From: JAMZMI01 sp039970095
Lineage (GTDB): Bacteria; Bacteroidota; Bacteroidia; Cytophagales; Cyclobacteriaceae
DNA: 64,000 nt
Direction: 5' to 3'
Assembly (NCBI GenBank): GCA_039970095.1
Contig: JBDVMP010000067.1
Location: 20,747-84,746, forward strand
Shown piece by piece: positions 42,622 through 52,349 of this stretch; within the stretch, counting starts at the first letter, position 1; every line of letters begins with the position of its first letter. The notes below the pieces were generated by a model, which made no database searches, was not told the DNA's origin, and saw nothing but the letters and a program-made list of their open reading frames with translations. The position numbers were made by a program, and so were the translations under genes.

Positions 42622-44773
42622 TCTTGCACTGATCATCGCTTGCATTAGCCTGCAAGCACAGAATATTGGCATAGGATCATGGAGAACCCATTTTAGTTAT
42701 CACAATGCCCGGCTCATCACTACTTCCCCAACCAGGGTTTATTGTGCGGTGGAAAATGGCCTTTTTTCTTTAGACCTATCAGAAAAAAGCACCACTAAAA
42801 TCACAAAAATCAGCGGCCTTTCAGGCGCAGGTGTGAGTGCACTCCAATACAACCAGGAGTCCAATGTGCTGGTCATAGGCTATAAAAGTGGCCTTATCGA
42901 TCTTGTGTTTGAAAATGACATAATCTCAATCCGGGACATCTATTCGCTCCGCGAAGAATTTGACAAAACGATATTCGATCTGGACATCCATGACGGAACG
43001 GTCTATGCCGCAACGAACATTGGTGTCATTGTGATCTCACTGAAAGAACAAGGCATAGTAGATAATTTTAGATCGATTGGCGCCAACGCGGCTGACATCA
43101 GCGTGTTTGAGTTACTTGTATCCAATCAAAGTCTGTACGCCATTACCGGTGATGGCATACAGGTAGGCAGCCTCTCTGACAATTTGCTTGACTTCAATAA
43201 CTGGAATCTCCTCGACCTGGATCCTACCATGGAATACCAACATCTAAGCGCGGCAGAAAATCAGGTTTTTGTCTCTGTGGACAACTTAACTCTGTCTCAA
43301 ATACAAGGTGACACGATCGAATCTATTGCGGTTTTGGATGAACCCATAAAAAAGCTGAAAGCACTAAACGGTGGGCTGGGCGTACTGCTTTCATCGGAAC
43401 TATTGTCGTTTGACCCTGTGAGTAGCGCTAGCGGCTTGGTGTCATTAAAGGTTTTGGACAATGCTCAAAGCCTCAACGATTTTTCCGAAGATGGCTTCTG
43501 GTTTGCCGATGGCTCACTGGGTCTGCTGGATGCCATGGAGAACCCTGTTGTACCAAATGGACCACAGTCTGATAAGATCACCAATATCGAGTGGGTAGAT
43601 GGAAAAATCTACGCCTTTTTCGGACCCGATCCGGATACATTCGCCGGAGAGTACGACTCACTAGGCTATAGCGCTTTTTCTAACGGCAGTTGGGATTACA
43701 CCCAAATCAATGGGTTTTATAATATCGTGGATGCAGAGATGTATAGAGAAAAACTTTACTTCGCCTCTATTGGGCAGGGGCTCTACAATGCCACTGATGG
43801 CCTGCTGCTGGACGAGACTAACTCGGGCTTAAGCCGTGATATAAGCAACAGCGGTATTTTGATCAGTGCGCTGGAGTCGAACGGTTTTTTGTGGGTCGCA
43901 TCTTACAACAACGAGAAGCCCCTGCTACTGCTCGACAGTGAAGATACATGGTTCGATTACGACCAGTCACTTATTGGCACGACCAAACCTCTGGATCTGG
44001 ATATATCACCTGGTGAAACCGCATGGGTAACCAAAGAACAAGGCGGCATCACACTTTTTAATACAGAGGAAACGACGGTAAGGCTTCTGAGTGAAACAGA
44101 TGGCCTCCCTTCTAATCTCATTTATGATGTGGAGCTTGATGTCAATGATGAGGCGTGGGTCGCTACCTCGGAAGGGATAGTCAATTTTTCTGAGGCAACC
44201 TTTATTAGCAACGATATACCAAGTGGCGAGCTGGTCTATGATGAGGCCACCGTTTACAATGAGCTGCCCGTGGCGGCTGTGTCATCTGATGGTGGCGGAC
44301 GGGTCTGGGTAGCAGGAGAAAATGATCTTGCCGTCTATAGCAACAATGGTTTGGATCGATATTTTCTTTTCAACGAAACCAACAGCCCGCTTCCTTCCAA
44401 CACCATTTTGGATATGGCGTATAACCCCGAAAATGGGGAGGTATTCATTCTGACAGATCGGGGTTTGGTCTCTTACAGGAGCAATTCTTCCGCTCCCAAT
44501 CCTTCACACCAGAATGTAAGCATATTCCCGAACCCAGTCAGGCCCGGCTACTCTGGTCAGGTAGGAATCAAGGGAGTGGTTTCCAATGCCGATATCAAAA
44601 TCACTGATGTCAACGGAAAACTTATTCGGCAGGTCGAAGCTTTTGGAGGATCAGCATCGTGGAATCTGCGTGATTACAACAACGCAAGGGTAAGGAGTGG
44701 TGTTTATCTGGTATTCAGCTCCAGCGCAGATGGATCAGAAACCTACGTGGGGAAAATTGCTGTCGTAAACTGA
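42602..44773 (+). CDS. porZ: Type IX secretion system protein PorZ-like beta-propeller with sorting tail
   Basis: This 723-residue protein has a signal peptide (WVISLALIIACISLQAQ), two beta-propeller-like regions with repeats such as NLIYDVELDVNDEAWVATSEG and a C-terminal type A sorting domain (VSIFPNPVRPGYSGQ through SGVYLVFSS). This layout and the neighbouring recO match PorZ, the T9SS surface component that delivers anionic LPS for attachment to secreted cargo. An upstream start at 42569 would add 11 residues and lengthen the tdk overlap; ATG 42602 places the signal peptide first. The PorZ call is by architecture and context. Confidence 0.82.
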   Translation: MKNWVISLALIIACISLQAQNIGIGSWRTHFSYHNARLITTSPTRVYCAVENGLFSLDLSEKSTTKITKISGLSGAGVSALQYNQESNVLVIGYKSGLIDLVFENDIISIRDIYSLREEFDKTIFDLDIHDGTVYAATNIGVIVISLKEQGIVDNFRSIGANAADISVFELLVSNQSLYAITGDGIQVGSLSDNLLDFNNWNLLDLDPTMEYQHLSAAENQVFVSVDNLTLSQIQGDTIESIAVLDEPIKKLKALNGGLGVLLSSELLSFDPVSSASGLVSLKVLDNAQSLNDFSEDGFWFADGSLGLLDAMENPVVPNGPQSDKITNIEWVDGKIYAFFGPDPDTFAGEYDSLGYSAFSNGSWDYTQINGFYNIVDAEMYREKLYFASIGQGLYNATDGLLLDETNSGLSRDISNSGILISALESNGFLWVASYNNEKPLLLLDSEDTWFDYDQSLIGTTKPLDLDISPGETAWVTKEQGGITLFNTEETTVRLLSETDGLPSNLIYDVELDVNDEAWVATSEGIVNFSEATFISNDIPSGELVYDEATVYNELPVAAVSSDGGGRVWVAGENDLAVYSNNGLDRYFLFNETNSPLPSNTILDMAYNPENGEVFILTDRGLVSYRSNSSAPNPSHQNVSIFPNPVRPGYSGQVGIKGVVSNADIKITDVNGKLIRQVEAFGGSASWNLRDYNNARVRSGVYLVFSSSADGSETYVGKIAVVN

Positions 44774-45459
44774 TGCTAGTCAAGACCAAAGGCATCATCA
44801 TCAACTATATTAAATACCAGGATACGAGCATCATTGCCAGGGCATTCACCGAGGAAATGGGCTACACTTCATTTATTGTAAACAGTGTGAGAAGTGCTAA
44901 GTCAAAAAAGAGCATCGGGTCATTCCAGCCATTTTCACTTTTAGACATGATCGCGTATGTCAAAGAAAACCGCGACATTCACCGCCTCTCAGAATGGAAA
45001 TCGTTTCACCCTACTCACGAGCTTCATCATAATGTTTACAAGGGAACGATCGTGCTATTTCTATCCGAAATATTGGGGAAAGTACTCGGCAACCAGTCAG
45101 ATGAAAATCGATCTATTTTTGATTTCCTGACTCAATCGATCATCACTTTCGACCAACTCGAACATGAGGTTGAAAACTTTCACCTTCATTTTCTCCTCAA
45201 AATAATCCCCCATCTAGGCTTTGGAATCACAAATGGCGAGGAGTTGCTGCGGTCCATGGAACTGGAAAACATACACAATGAGCCGAAAGTTATCAGCTTG
45301 ATTTCTAAATTGCTACAAAGCTCCATACTTGATACTGTGCCCGCTTCTGGTGAACTAAGGTTTAAAGTTTTGGAGACAATTCTGTCTTACTACAACCACC
45401 ATGATATACATATCGGGGAGATAAAATCCCTAAAAGTGCTGCATCAGGTTTTCCGATAG
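44773..45459 (+). CDS. recO: DNA repair protein RecO
   Basis: This 228-residue protein has the N-terminal OB domain (KTKGIIINYIKYQDTSIIARAFTEEMG), the helical GTIVLFLSEILGKVL segment and the C-terminal PHLGFGIT region. RecO loads RecA onto SSB-coated DNA with RecR. Its start overlaps the porZ stop by 1 nt, so the genes are translationally coupled. Confidence 0.92.
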   Translation: MLVKTKGIIINYIKYQDTSIIARAFTEEMGYTSFIVNSVRSAKSKKSIGSFQPFSLLDMIAYVKENRDIHRLSEWKSFHPTHELHHNVYKGTIVLFLSEILGKVLGNQSDENRSIFDFLTQSIITFDQLEHEVENFHLHFLLKIIPHLGFGITNGEELLRSMELENIHNEPKVISLISKLLQSSILDTVPASGELRFKVLETILSYYNHHDIHIGEIKSLKVLHQVFR

Positions 45460-45473
45460 TGAAAAAATGATCT

Positions 45474-45481
45474 TATTTTTG
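45474..45481 (+). promoter_or_regulatory. Candidate -7 box (TATTTTTG) before the dioxygenase gene
   Basis: TATTTTTG fits TAnnTTTG, 16 nt before the dioxygenase ATG and just after recO. Upstream, TTT lies 21 nt away instead of TTG. Weak support. Confidence 0.25.
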
Positions 45482-45497
45482 ATTGAATCCTACAATT

Positions 45498-46457
45498 ATG
45501 AGCCAAACCCTATACTCCGAAATTCCCTCGCTGGATCTTGCAGATTTCACATCCGGTGACCCTACAAAGAAGAAAGCATTCGTTGAAAAACTTGGACATG
45601 CGTATCAAAATATTGGCTTTGTCGCCATCAAAAACCATGGCCTCTCTGATGACCTTACGTCAAAGCTCTACGATGCTGTACAGAAGTTTTTTGCCCTGCA
45701 GGACGAAGTGAAACTGAAATACGAACTAAAAGAGCTTGCCGGGCAGAGGGGTTACATTAGCAAAGGAAGGGAAAAAGCCAAAGGAAGAAATACGGGTGAC
45801 CTTAAGGAATTTTATCACGTGGGCCAGCCCGATGAAAATAAAATCGATGAGTATCCTGCCAATATTTGGCCAACGGAAGTTCCCGAATTTAAGGATTTAA
45901 CGCTAGAAGCCTACACCACCCTGGAAAAGGCTGGGATCAACATGCTAAGAGCCATTGCCCTACATCTGGGGCTTGATGAGTATTATTTTGACGGCAAAGT
46001 GGCTCAGGGAAACAGCATCCTGAGGCAGATTCATTACTTCCCAATAGAAAACCCAGATGAAATTCCACCTGATGCCGTGAGAGCAGCAGAGCATGGAGAC
46101 ATCAATCTGATAACCCTGCTGATGGGTGCCAGTGCTGATGGTCTGCAGGTACTGAGGCGCGATGGTGAGTGGATCTCAATCACAGCACTTCCAAACCAAA
46201 TAGTGGTCAATGTAGGAGACATGCTGGACCGACTCACAAATCATAAATTGAAATCTACCATTCACAGAGTGGTAAATCCTCCGCGTGAGAAAATGGGAAC
46301 CTCCCGTTTCAGCATCCCATTTTTTATGCACCCTATTTCTGAAATGGATCTCACCTGTTTAGAAAGCTGTGTGAATAAAGACAACCCCAAGATGTATGAA
46401 GACATGACCGCAGGAGAGTTTCTCGATGAGCGTCTGAGAGAAATAGGTCTCAAATAG
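45498..46457 (+). CDS. Isopenicillin N synthase-family 2-oxoglutarate/Fe(II) dioxygenase
   Basis: This 319-residue protein has the N-terminal DIOX_N region and the Fe(II)/2OG core. Metal ligands are His199 and Asp201 (EHGDINLITLL) and His256 (STIHRVV), and the 2OG Arg270 with Ser272 (RFS) is present. Such enzymes hydroxylate, desaturate or oxidise small molecules. Its substrate is unknown, and bacterial relatives are often annotated only as flavonol synthase-like. A TTG at 45483 would extend it by five residues; ATG 45498 is the better start. It lies 1 nt before chrA and shares no obvious pathway with it. Confidence 0.87.
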   Translation: MSQTLYSEIPSLDLADFTSGDPTKKKAFVEKLGHAYQNIGFVAIKNHGLSDDLTSKLYDAVQKFFALQDEVKLKYELKELAGQRGYISKGREKAKGRNTGDLKEFYHVGQPDENKIDEYPANIWPTEVPEFKDLTLEAYTTLEKAGINMLRAIALHLGLDEYYFDGKVAQGNSILRQIHYFPIENPDEIPPDAVRAAEHGDINLITLLMGASADGLQVLRRDGEWISITALPNQIVVNVGDMLDRLTNHKLKSTIHRVVNPPREKMGTSRFSIPFFMHPISEMDLTCLESCVNKDNPKMYEDMTAGEFLDERLREIGLK

Positions 46458-46458
46458 G

Positions 46459-47643
46459 ATGTCGATTACCCGGGTCAGATATATCATTTTTCTCAAAGAT
46501 GTCTTGGTCCTGTCCCTCACAGCATTTGGAGGGCCCACGGCTCATATGGCTATGTTTTTGGATATCCTCGTCAAAAAACGCGGCTATCTCGTGGAACAAG
46601 ATTTGATTGAGCTCTATGCCCTTTGCCAAATCCTGCCAGGGCCTACTTCCACCCAAACCATCACTTCTATCGGGTTTAAGATTGGTGGCCCCAGCCTGGC
46701 ATACCTGACCCTGCTCGTTTGGATAACGCCTGCAGTCACCATCATGATCACTCTTGGCATCATGATGACCGTGTTTCAGGAGATGAACATCTCGCTCGAG
46801 TTTCTAAAGTTCATTCAGCCGATCGCTGTTGGAATAGTCGCCTACTCGGCATACAGAATCTCAAGCAGTGTGGTTCAAAGCCGAACGGGGTTCTTTCTGA
46901 TGATCGTGTCCACATTGGCGGCTTTCGTTTTCCGAACACCTTTCGCCTTTCCTGTCATGATTCTGGTAGGTGGTTTTGTCACTGCTCTGAAGTTTAACAA
47001 ACAGGAGCCTGCAGAGGAAAAACCTCACATCAAGATCAATTGGGCCAATTTCATCCTTTGGCTCTCTGTTTTGATTTTCGCAGCGGCGCTGGGAGGGGTT
47101 ACTCAGTTCTTGCCCGTCCGGCTTTTTGAGAATTTTTACAGAAATGGAAGCCTCATCTTTGGCGGAGGACAGGTGCTTGTTCCGCTTCTTTATACGGAGT
47201 TTGTGGAGTTCAAGCATTACCTCACCTCACAGGAGTTTTTATCGGGATATGGATTTGTACAAGCATTGCCAGGTCCGGTGTTTTCGTTCAGTGCGTATGT
47301 TGGCGCCATCAGCATGAGAGATACCAATATCATGATGCAAGTTTTTGGTGGACTCATGGCTGCTGCTGGGGTCTTTCTGCCTGGAACTTTCCTCATTTAT
47401 TTTGTGATCCGCTTTTGGGAAGACCTGAAAAAATACCGAATTGTACGGGCTTCACTTGAGGGGATCAATGCCGTGAGCTCTGGAATGGTGATAGCGGCCA
47501 CATTCTTTCTGCTAGAGCCTGTGGAAGCCAATACAGTAAACTATCTGCTCATGATCGGAACGGCATTTTTGCTCTTCTTTACCAGAATTCCAACTCCGGT
47601 AGTGATCATTGTGGGCTTGATCACCGGAATCATTTTGCAATAA
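46459..47643 (+). CDS. chrA: Chromate transporter, ChrA family
   Basis: This 394-residue membrane protein has two CHR halves. The first half carries FLKDVLVLSLTAFGGPTAHMAMF and LIELYALCQILPGPTSTQ; the second carries NGSLIFGGGQVLVPLLYTEFV and GFVQALPGPVFSFSAYVG. This is the duplicated CHR-domain form that expels chromate by proton exchange; sulfate-related roles exist in some relatives. It ends just before a hairpin terminator. Confidence 0.93.
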   Translation: MSITRVRYIIFLKDVLVLSLTAFGGPTAHMAMFLDILVKKRGYLVEQDLIELYALCQILPGPTSTQTITSIGFKIGGPSLAYLTLLVWITPAVTIMITLGIMMTVFQEMNISLEFLKFIQPIAVGIVAYSAYRISSSVVQSRTGFFLMIVSTLAAFVFRTPFAFPVMILVGGFVTALKFNKQEPAEEKPHIKINWANFILWLSVLIFAAALGGVTQFLPVRLFENFYRNGSLIFGGGQVLVPLLYTEFVEFKHYLTSQEFLSGYGFVQALPGPVFSFSAYVGAISMRDTNIMMQVFGGLMAAAGVFLPGTFLIYFVIRFWEDLKKYRIVRASLEGINAVSSGMVIAATFFLLEPVEANTVNYLLMIGTAFLLFFTRIPTPVVIIVGLITGIILQ

Positions 47644-47645
47644 AA

Positions 47646-47675
47646 AAGCCGCATCCAATTTCTTGAATGCGGCTT
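47646..47675 (-). terminator. Hairpin terminator at the chrA/ompH convergent junction
   Basis: AAGCCGCAT and ATGCGGCTT make a perfect 9-bp stem with a 12-base loop, directly after the chrA stop. On the minus strand the stem is followed by a run of T (the run of A at 47642-47647 read in reverse), so it best serves the ompH operon. On the plus strand there is no T-run, but the hairpin may also slow chrA transcripts. Confidence 0.8.
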
Positions 47676-47693
47676 CTCTCAATTTATAATTCT

Positions 47694-48230
47694 TTATTCG
47701 CTCTTTGCAGGAGGCGTAATTCCTAGTTTCTTCAAAATAATGTCAGAAACATCATCTTGCTCTCTGGCATAAAGCAATACATCAAAACCAGGAGCGCCAG
47801 CGCTGAAGATGTGCGTGTAGCCATTTTCTACAGCTATTTGCTCAATGGCATTGCCTATCTTCTCATAAGCAGGCTTCAAAAGATTGGTTCTTTTGGTCAT
47901 CAATGAAGACTCAGCATCTTGACTGAATTTCTGAATTGACTGCTGCAACTGCGCTATTTCCTGCTCTTTGTCAGCACGGATCAGCTCATCATAAGATGCC
48001 GCATTTTGTTGGTAGTCACCTACAAGAGTTTCATAGTTGGTGTACTTAGCCTGCAGCTGATTCTGAAGTTGCTTTTCATAAGCCTTCAGTTCCGCATCTA
48101 TTTGTTTCGCCTCTGGCAACAAGCTCAACACATAGTCTGCGTTGGTGTAACCAATTTTCAGCGCTTCCTGAGCGGTAGCAGCCATGGCACCCATCAGTAT
48201 AGCTATGATTAATATTGATTTCGCTTTCAT
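47694..48230 (-). CDS. OmpH/Skp-family periplasmic chaperone (copy 2)
   Basis: This 178-residue protein has a signal peptide (AKSILIIAILMGAMAATAQ), then KIGYTNADYVLSLLPEAKQIDAEL and a long coiled coil to about residue 115, as in Skp. Skp/OmpH holds unfolded outer-membrane proteins for BamA. It follows a first OmpH copy and bamA. An upstream start at 48314 would place 28 extra residues before the signal peptide; ATG 48230 is chosen. Terminated by the hairpin downstream. Confidence 0.88.
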   Translation of the reverse strand: MKAKSILIIAILMGAMAATAQEALKIGYTNADYVLSLLPEAKQIDAELKAYEKQLQNQLQAKYTNYETLVGDYQQNAASYDELIRADKEQEIAQLQQSIQKFSQDAESSLMTKRTNLLKPAYEKIGNAIEQIAVENGYTHIFSAGAPGFDVLLYAREQDDVSDIILKKLGITPPAKSE

Positions 48231-48261
48231 ATCTAAATTGTTTGTTTTGATTGTCCTTTGT

Positions 48262-48801
48262 TTAATTGTTTTCGCCATTTGGGTTTTCACCCATTCCCAG
48301 TTCTTCGAGTACATAATCTGTGTAATCGTGTATCGGGTCTGTATATATCATGACCAAATCGCCTGATTTATCAAAAACGATTTGCAATCTATTATTTTTT
48401 GCAACTCTTTCTACAGCATCAAAAACCAAATCCTGAACTGGCTTCATCAACTCTTTTTTCTTTAGGAAATAAAGGCCATCAAAACCAAAAACCTGTTTTT
48501 GATATTCTTTTACTTCTTTCCAGTTGCGCTCTATCTCCAGTCGTCGTTCATTCTTAAGCTCCTGAGTCAATAATACCTCCTCTGCCTGTAGAATAGACTC
48601 TTTCTCCTCCACTGCCTTATACATCTGCTGTATCTCCTCTTCCCATCCCTGTGCCAGCTTTTGTATCTCCGCCTGCGCCTCTTTGTATTCAGACATGCGG
48701 CTCAGCACGTACTCTGTATCTACGTAACCAAATTTCTGGCCAAAAGTGAAATGGCTCAAAAAAATCAGTACAAAAGTGGCAAGTATGGTGACCTTTTTCA
48801 T
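48262..48801 (-). CDS. OmpH/Skp-family periplasmic chaperone (copy 1)
   Basis: This 179-residue protein has a signal peptide (KKVTILATFVLIFLSHFTFGQ), the start KFGYVDTEYVLSRMSEYKEAQ and a helical coiled-coil middle, matching Skp/OmpH. It is 3 nt after bamA and 31 nt before the second copy. The two share the motif (K)xGYxxxxYVLS but differ elsewhere, indicating an old tandem duplication. The chaperone presumably feeds BamA. Confidence 0.88.
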   Translation of the reverse strand: MKKVTILATFVLIFLSHFTFGQKFGYVDTEYVLSRMSEYKEAQAEIQKLAQGWEEEIQQMYKAVEEKESILQAEEVLLTQELKNERRLEIERNWKEVKEYQKQVFGFDGLYFLKKKELMKPVQDLVFDAVERVAKNNRLQIVFDKSGDLVMIYTDPIHDYTDYVLEELGMGENPNGENN

Positions 48802-48804
48802 GCG

Positions 48805-51522
48805 CTATCGTATTTGCTGACCAATAGAAAAATGGAATTGTGGACCGCTCAAAGTGTTGGTGCCATAAGCAGAATCAAGACCGTAAGCCCAATCCAAACC
48901 TAGCAAACCAAATGCCGGCATGAATATCCTCACACCTACTCCAAGAGACCTTTTCATATCATAAGGGTTGAACTCACTGTATTTATTCCAGTTGTTGCCT
49001 CCTTCGAAGAACGTAAGGGCATAGATGGTTGCAGATGGATTTAGGGAAATTGGATACCTCAACTCCATGACGAACTTGGTGAAGACCGTTCCGCCTGTAA
49101 GATCATCACTGCCATCATTAGGAGTACCGCCATCATCAAAGGGACGAATAGAATTGTCTTCATACCCTCTGAGACCTATAATGTCGGTTCCGAATAAGAA
49201 GTTTTGTCCGGTGAGTCCACTCCCTCCAAGTGTAAACCTCTCCACCGGCCCCACATCTGCTGGACCTCCATACGAACCTAAATAACCAAAATGCATTCTT
49301 GGAGCAAGAACAAGGTTACCCACTAATTTTAAGTAGTAGCTCATGTCAAAGTTCCATTTGTGATACTCCAAATACCTGTACTTTTCACTTGCCGTAGCAT
49401 TCTCATAGTCCAGATCGTTAAAAAGCGAATATGGTGGGGTGAAGGATGCGCTCAGGGAAAGTGATGAACCCGTTCTAGGATACATCGGGCTATCAACACT
49501 ATTCCTTGCGATTGTCGTATTAAACGTAAAGCTTGTTGAAACACGATCTTCGCCACTAACATCACTTGATGAGGATGACGTGCCTCCCAGGCTGGCAAAA
49601 AAGGCTGGAGATCCACTGTAATTTTTATACGCTAATGAATTACTAATCGTGAAATAATCATCCGGCCATCTCACCCTTCTACCCAATGACACAGCCACTG
49701 AAGTTATGTCCATGCCGCCTTGAGATTCCCCAGTCAAATAGTTGATTTGTCGAATTTTCGATTGACTATATGAGATCCCAAAGGAGTTTGGTCTTTTACC
49801 TCCCAACCATGGTTCTGTAAAACTCACCGAGTAGCTCTGATACTGCTTACCATTGGCCTGCAGGTTCACACCAAACTTCTGTCCATCTCCCATTGGAAGC
49901 GGTCTCCACTTTTCGAAGTTTGGTATATTTCTTACTGAGAAGTTGTTGAAAGTAACCCCGAGCGTTCCAACAAACCCAAAGGCACCACCCCAGCCTCCTG
50001 AGAGCTGCACCTGGTCATTGGCTCGTTCTACCAGCTGCCATTCTATATCCACGGTTTCGTCAACCGGGTTTGGTTTTGGAACCGGGTTGACCTGCTCTGG
50101 ATCAAAATAACCAAGCTGCGAAAGTTCTCTTTGCGTTCTAATGAGATCGGCACGACTGAACTTCTCTCCCGGCATGGTTCTAAGCTCCCTCAAGACCACA
50201 TGATCGTTGGTCTTATCGTTTCCGCTTATGGTCACCTCATTGATAGTAGCCTGCACACCCTCATACATCCTCATTTCCAAATCGATAGAGTCACCCACTA
50301 CGGCTACCTCCACCGGGTCCACGTTGAAGAAAAGATATCCATCATCCATGTAGAGTGCACTTACATCAGCTCCATTTGGATTGAAGTTCAATTTCTTTTG
50401 GATTAGGTCCAGATCATACACATCACCAGCTTCTACACCCAAAACCCTATCCAACTGCTCATCGGTGTATATGTAGTTACCCGACCAGATAATATCTCTA
50501 AAAAAGTATTTATTACCCGGATCTACAGTAATATCAATATTCATGAATTTTTTATTGATATCATATATGGTGTCCTGCAAAATTTCCGCATCACGATATC
50601 CCTTGGAGTTGTAAAAGGCAATCAGCAAGTCTTTGTCTTCTTTGAAATCAGACTCAATGAACTTGTTGCTTTTGAAAATATTGAGATAGACATGCTCCGA
50701 CAGGTACTCTTTTAATTCCTTGCCTTCAACCTTCTCTCTATGCTTAGCAAAATGCCCGAAATTTTTAGGGTTAAGAACCCAAAGGGTTTTTTCCAGCAGA
50801 TCCTTTATTATAGAGAAACGAACCGACTGTCCCGTCTTTTTCAATTTAGAGCGAAGCTTGCCCGTGTGAAAATGCTCTTCTCCGTAAAAATTGATGTCTT
50901 TGATTTTGACCTTGTATCCTCTGTCTACGTCAATGATGATATTGACACTGTTTGCTATCAGGGTGTCCTTTACTCGCCTGACACCCACTTGAGCGTTTAG
51001 GTATCCCTTCCCCTCAAAATATTTAAATACGGCAAGTTCCGTATTTTTTATAACCACATCGGTTAGAACCTTTCCTCTTACCAGGTCTATTTTGTCCTTG
51101 AGTTCGCTTTCCTGCGTCTTGTTAACTCCGGTAAATTCATACTTTGTAAGTCGCGGACGCTCTGTTAGTTCTATGGTCAGCCAAACCTTACCGTCTTCTA
51201 CTTTATTGGCATAAATCGAGACATTGCCAATGATACCTTGCTTCCATAGCTTTTTGATAGCTGACGAAATATGTTCCCCTGGTATTTTGATCTTATCCCC
51301 CACACGCAAACCAGAAAGTGAAATCAAAGCGTTGTTATCAAGAAACTCGACCCCCTTCACCTCAATATCGGCTATTTCATATTCCTTCGGGCTGGAGTAG
51401 TTTATACTCAAGCCCGGATCCTGCTGGGCTGCCGAACTGAATTTTTTGCTCAGGCCTATCTGCGATAAAGCTTGAAATCCTACAAAAAGGACAATGATAA
51501 AAACCTGAATTTTCCTCTGCAT
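48805..51522 (-). CDS. bamA: Outer-membrane assembly factor BamA
   Basis: This 905-residue Omp85 protein has a signal peptide, five POTRA-type repeats over about residues 45-460 (for example YEIADIEVKGVEFLDNNAL and VKIKDINFYGEEHF) and a 16-strand barrel with RWPDDYFTISN and the VRF/GxRIFMPAF-type end. It inserts outer-membrane proteins. Two ATGs are close; ATG 51522, 1 nt after uppS, places the signal peptide at the N-terminus, while 51534 would overlap uppS. It ends 3 nt before the OmpH chaperones. Confidence 0.95.
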   Translation of the reverse strand: MQRKIQVFIIVLFVGFQALSQIGLSKKFSSAAQQDPGLSINYSSPKEYEIADIEVKGVEFLDNNALISLSGLRVGDKIKIPGEHISSAIKKLWKQGIIGNVSIYANKVEDGKVWLTIELTERPRLTKYEFTGVNKTQESELKDKIDLVRGKVLTDVVIKNTELAVFKYFEGKGYLNAQVGVRRVKDTLIANSVNIIIDVDRGYKVKIKDINFYGEEHFHTGKLRSKLKKTGQSVRFSIIKDLLEKTLWVLNPKNFGHFAKHREKVEGKELKEYLSEHVYLNIFKSNKFIESDFKEDKDLLIAFYNSKGYRDAEILQDTIYDINKKFMNIDITVDPGNKYFFRDIIWSGNYIYTDEQLDRVLGVEAGDVYDLDLIQKKLNFNPNGADVSALYMDDGYLFFNVDPVEVAVVGDSIDLEMRMYEGVQATINEVTISGNDKTNDHVVLRELRTMPGEKFSRADLIRTQRELSQLGYFDPEQVNPVPKPNPVDETVDIEWQLVERANDQVQLSGGWGGAFGFVGTLGVTFNNFSVRNIPNFEKWRPLPMGDGQKFGVNLQANGKQYQSYSVSFTEPWLGGKRPNSFGISYSQSKIRQINYLTGESQGGMDITSVAVSLGRRVRWPDDYFTISNSLAYKNYSGSPAFFASLGGTSSSSSDVSGEDRVSTSFTFNTTIARNSVDSPMYPRTGSSLSLSASFTPPYSLFNDLDYENATASEKYRYLEYHKWNFDMSYYLKLVGNLVLAPRMHFGYLGSYGGPADVGPVERFTLGGSGLTGQNFLFGTDIIGLRGYEDNSIRPFDDGGTPNDGSDDLTGGTVFTKFVMELRYPISLNPSATIYALTFFEGGNNWNKYSEFNPYDMKRSLGVGVRIFMPAFGLLGLDWAYGLDSAYGTNTLSGPQFHFSIGQQIR

Positions 51523-51523
51523 A

Positions 51524-52264
51524 CTAACCGACATTCAACTGCTCGCTAATTTTTCCAAACCGTCGCTCCCTTTGTTGATAGGCAGCTATTGCCTCCAAAA
51601 GGTCTTTTTTTCTAAAATCTGGCCATAGAACTTTCGTAAAGTAAAGTTCTGTATAGGCCATTTCCCACAATAGGAAATTGCTTATTCTCATTTCGCCACT
51701 CGTCCTTATCAACAATTCAGGATCCGGGATACCATTAGTGGAAAGGTGCTTTTCAAAAACGTTGCTGTGCATCGCATCAGGACTCAGCACCCCTTCTGAT
51801 ACTTCTTTTGCAACATTTTGTAATGCATTTAGAATATCCCACCTGCCACTATAATTAAGTGCCAACACCAACTTCAATCCGGTGTTTCCTTTTGTTTTTT
51901 CTTTAGCCTGAGCCAAGCCATTTTGAGCCTTTTGTGGCAAGCCTTTTATATCTCCAATGGATTGCAAGCTTACGTTGTTATCCATCAAAGTTGAAATTTC
52001 ATCATTGATAGTCGTCACCAACAAGCTCATTAGCCCATCAACTTCTGCTTTTGGGCGAGCCCAATTTTCAGTAGAGAAAGCATATAAAGTAAGGTATTCT
52101 ACTCCCAGCTCAGCACAACCTTCAGTAACCTCGCGAACAGCCTTTATGGCGTGCTTATGACCGAAAAGTCTGGCGGCACCTTTGCCCTTAGCCCAACGGC
52201 CATTTCCGTCCATAATAACGGCAATGTGCTTAGGTAAATTGTCCAGATTTAGTTGTTGGGTCAT
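51524..52264 (-). CDS. uppS: Undecaprenyl diphosphate synthase (isoprenyl transferase)
   Basis: This 246-residue cis-prenyltransferase has HIAVIMDGNGRWAKGKG with catalytic Asp19, LTLYAFSTENWARP and the C-terminal RTSGEMRISNFLLWEMAY. It makes the C55 carrier used for peptidoglycan and for the polysaccharide lipid carriers. It directly precedes bamA. Confidence 0.96.
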   Translation of the reverse strand: MTQQLNLDNLPKHIAVIMDGNGRWAKGKGAARLFGHKHAIKAVREVTEGCAELGVEYLTLYAFSTENWARPKAEVDGLMSLLVTTINDEISTLMDNNVSLQSIGDIKGLPQKAQNGLAQAKEKTKGNTGLKLVLALNYSGRWDILNALQNVAKEVSEGVLSPDAMHSNVFEKHLSTNGIPDPELLIRTSGEMRISNFLLWEMAYTELYFTKVLWPDFRKKDLLEAIAAYQQRERRFGKISEQLNVG

Positions 52265-52278
52265 CCTTGAAAAAAGCT

Positions 52279-52293
52279 CCTTTTGGCAAAAGG
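52279..52293 (-). terminator. Weak hairpin upstream of uppS
   Basis: CCTTTT-GGC-AAAAGG forms a 6-bp stem and 3-base loop. On the minus strand an AGC and then T6 follow, just before the uppS ATG. It could attenuate read-through from the DUF6089 genes into uppS, but it is short. Confidence 0.35.
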
Positions 52294-52349
52294 CTACAAA
52301 GTTGCCTTTTTTTTCGGTAACGGTGAATTATTAAACATTTTTTAACGAA

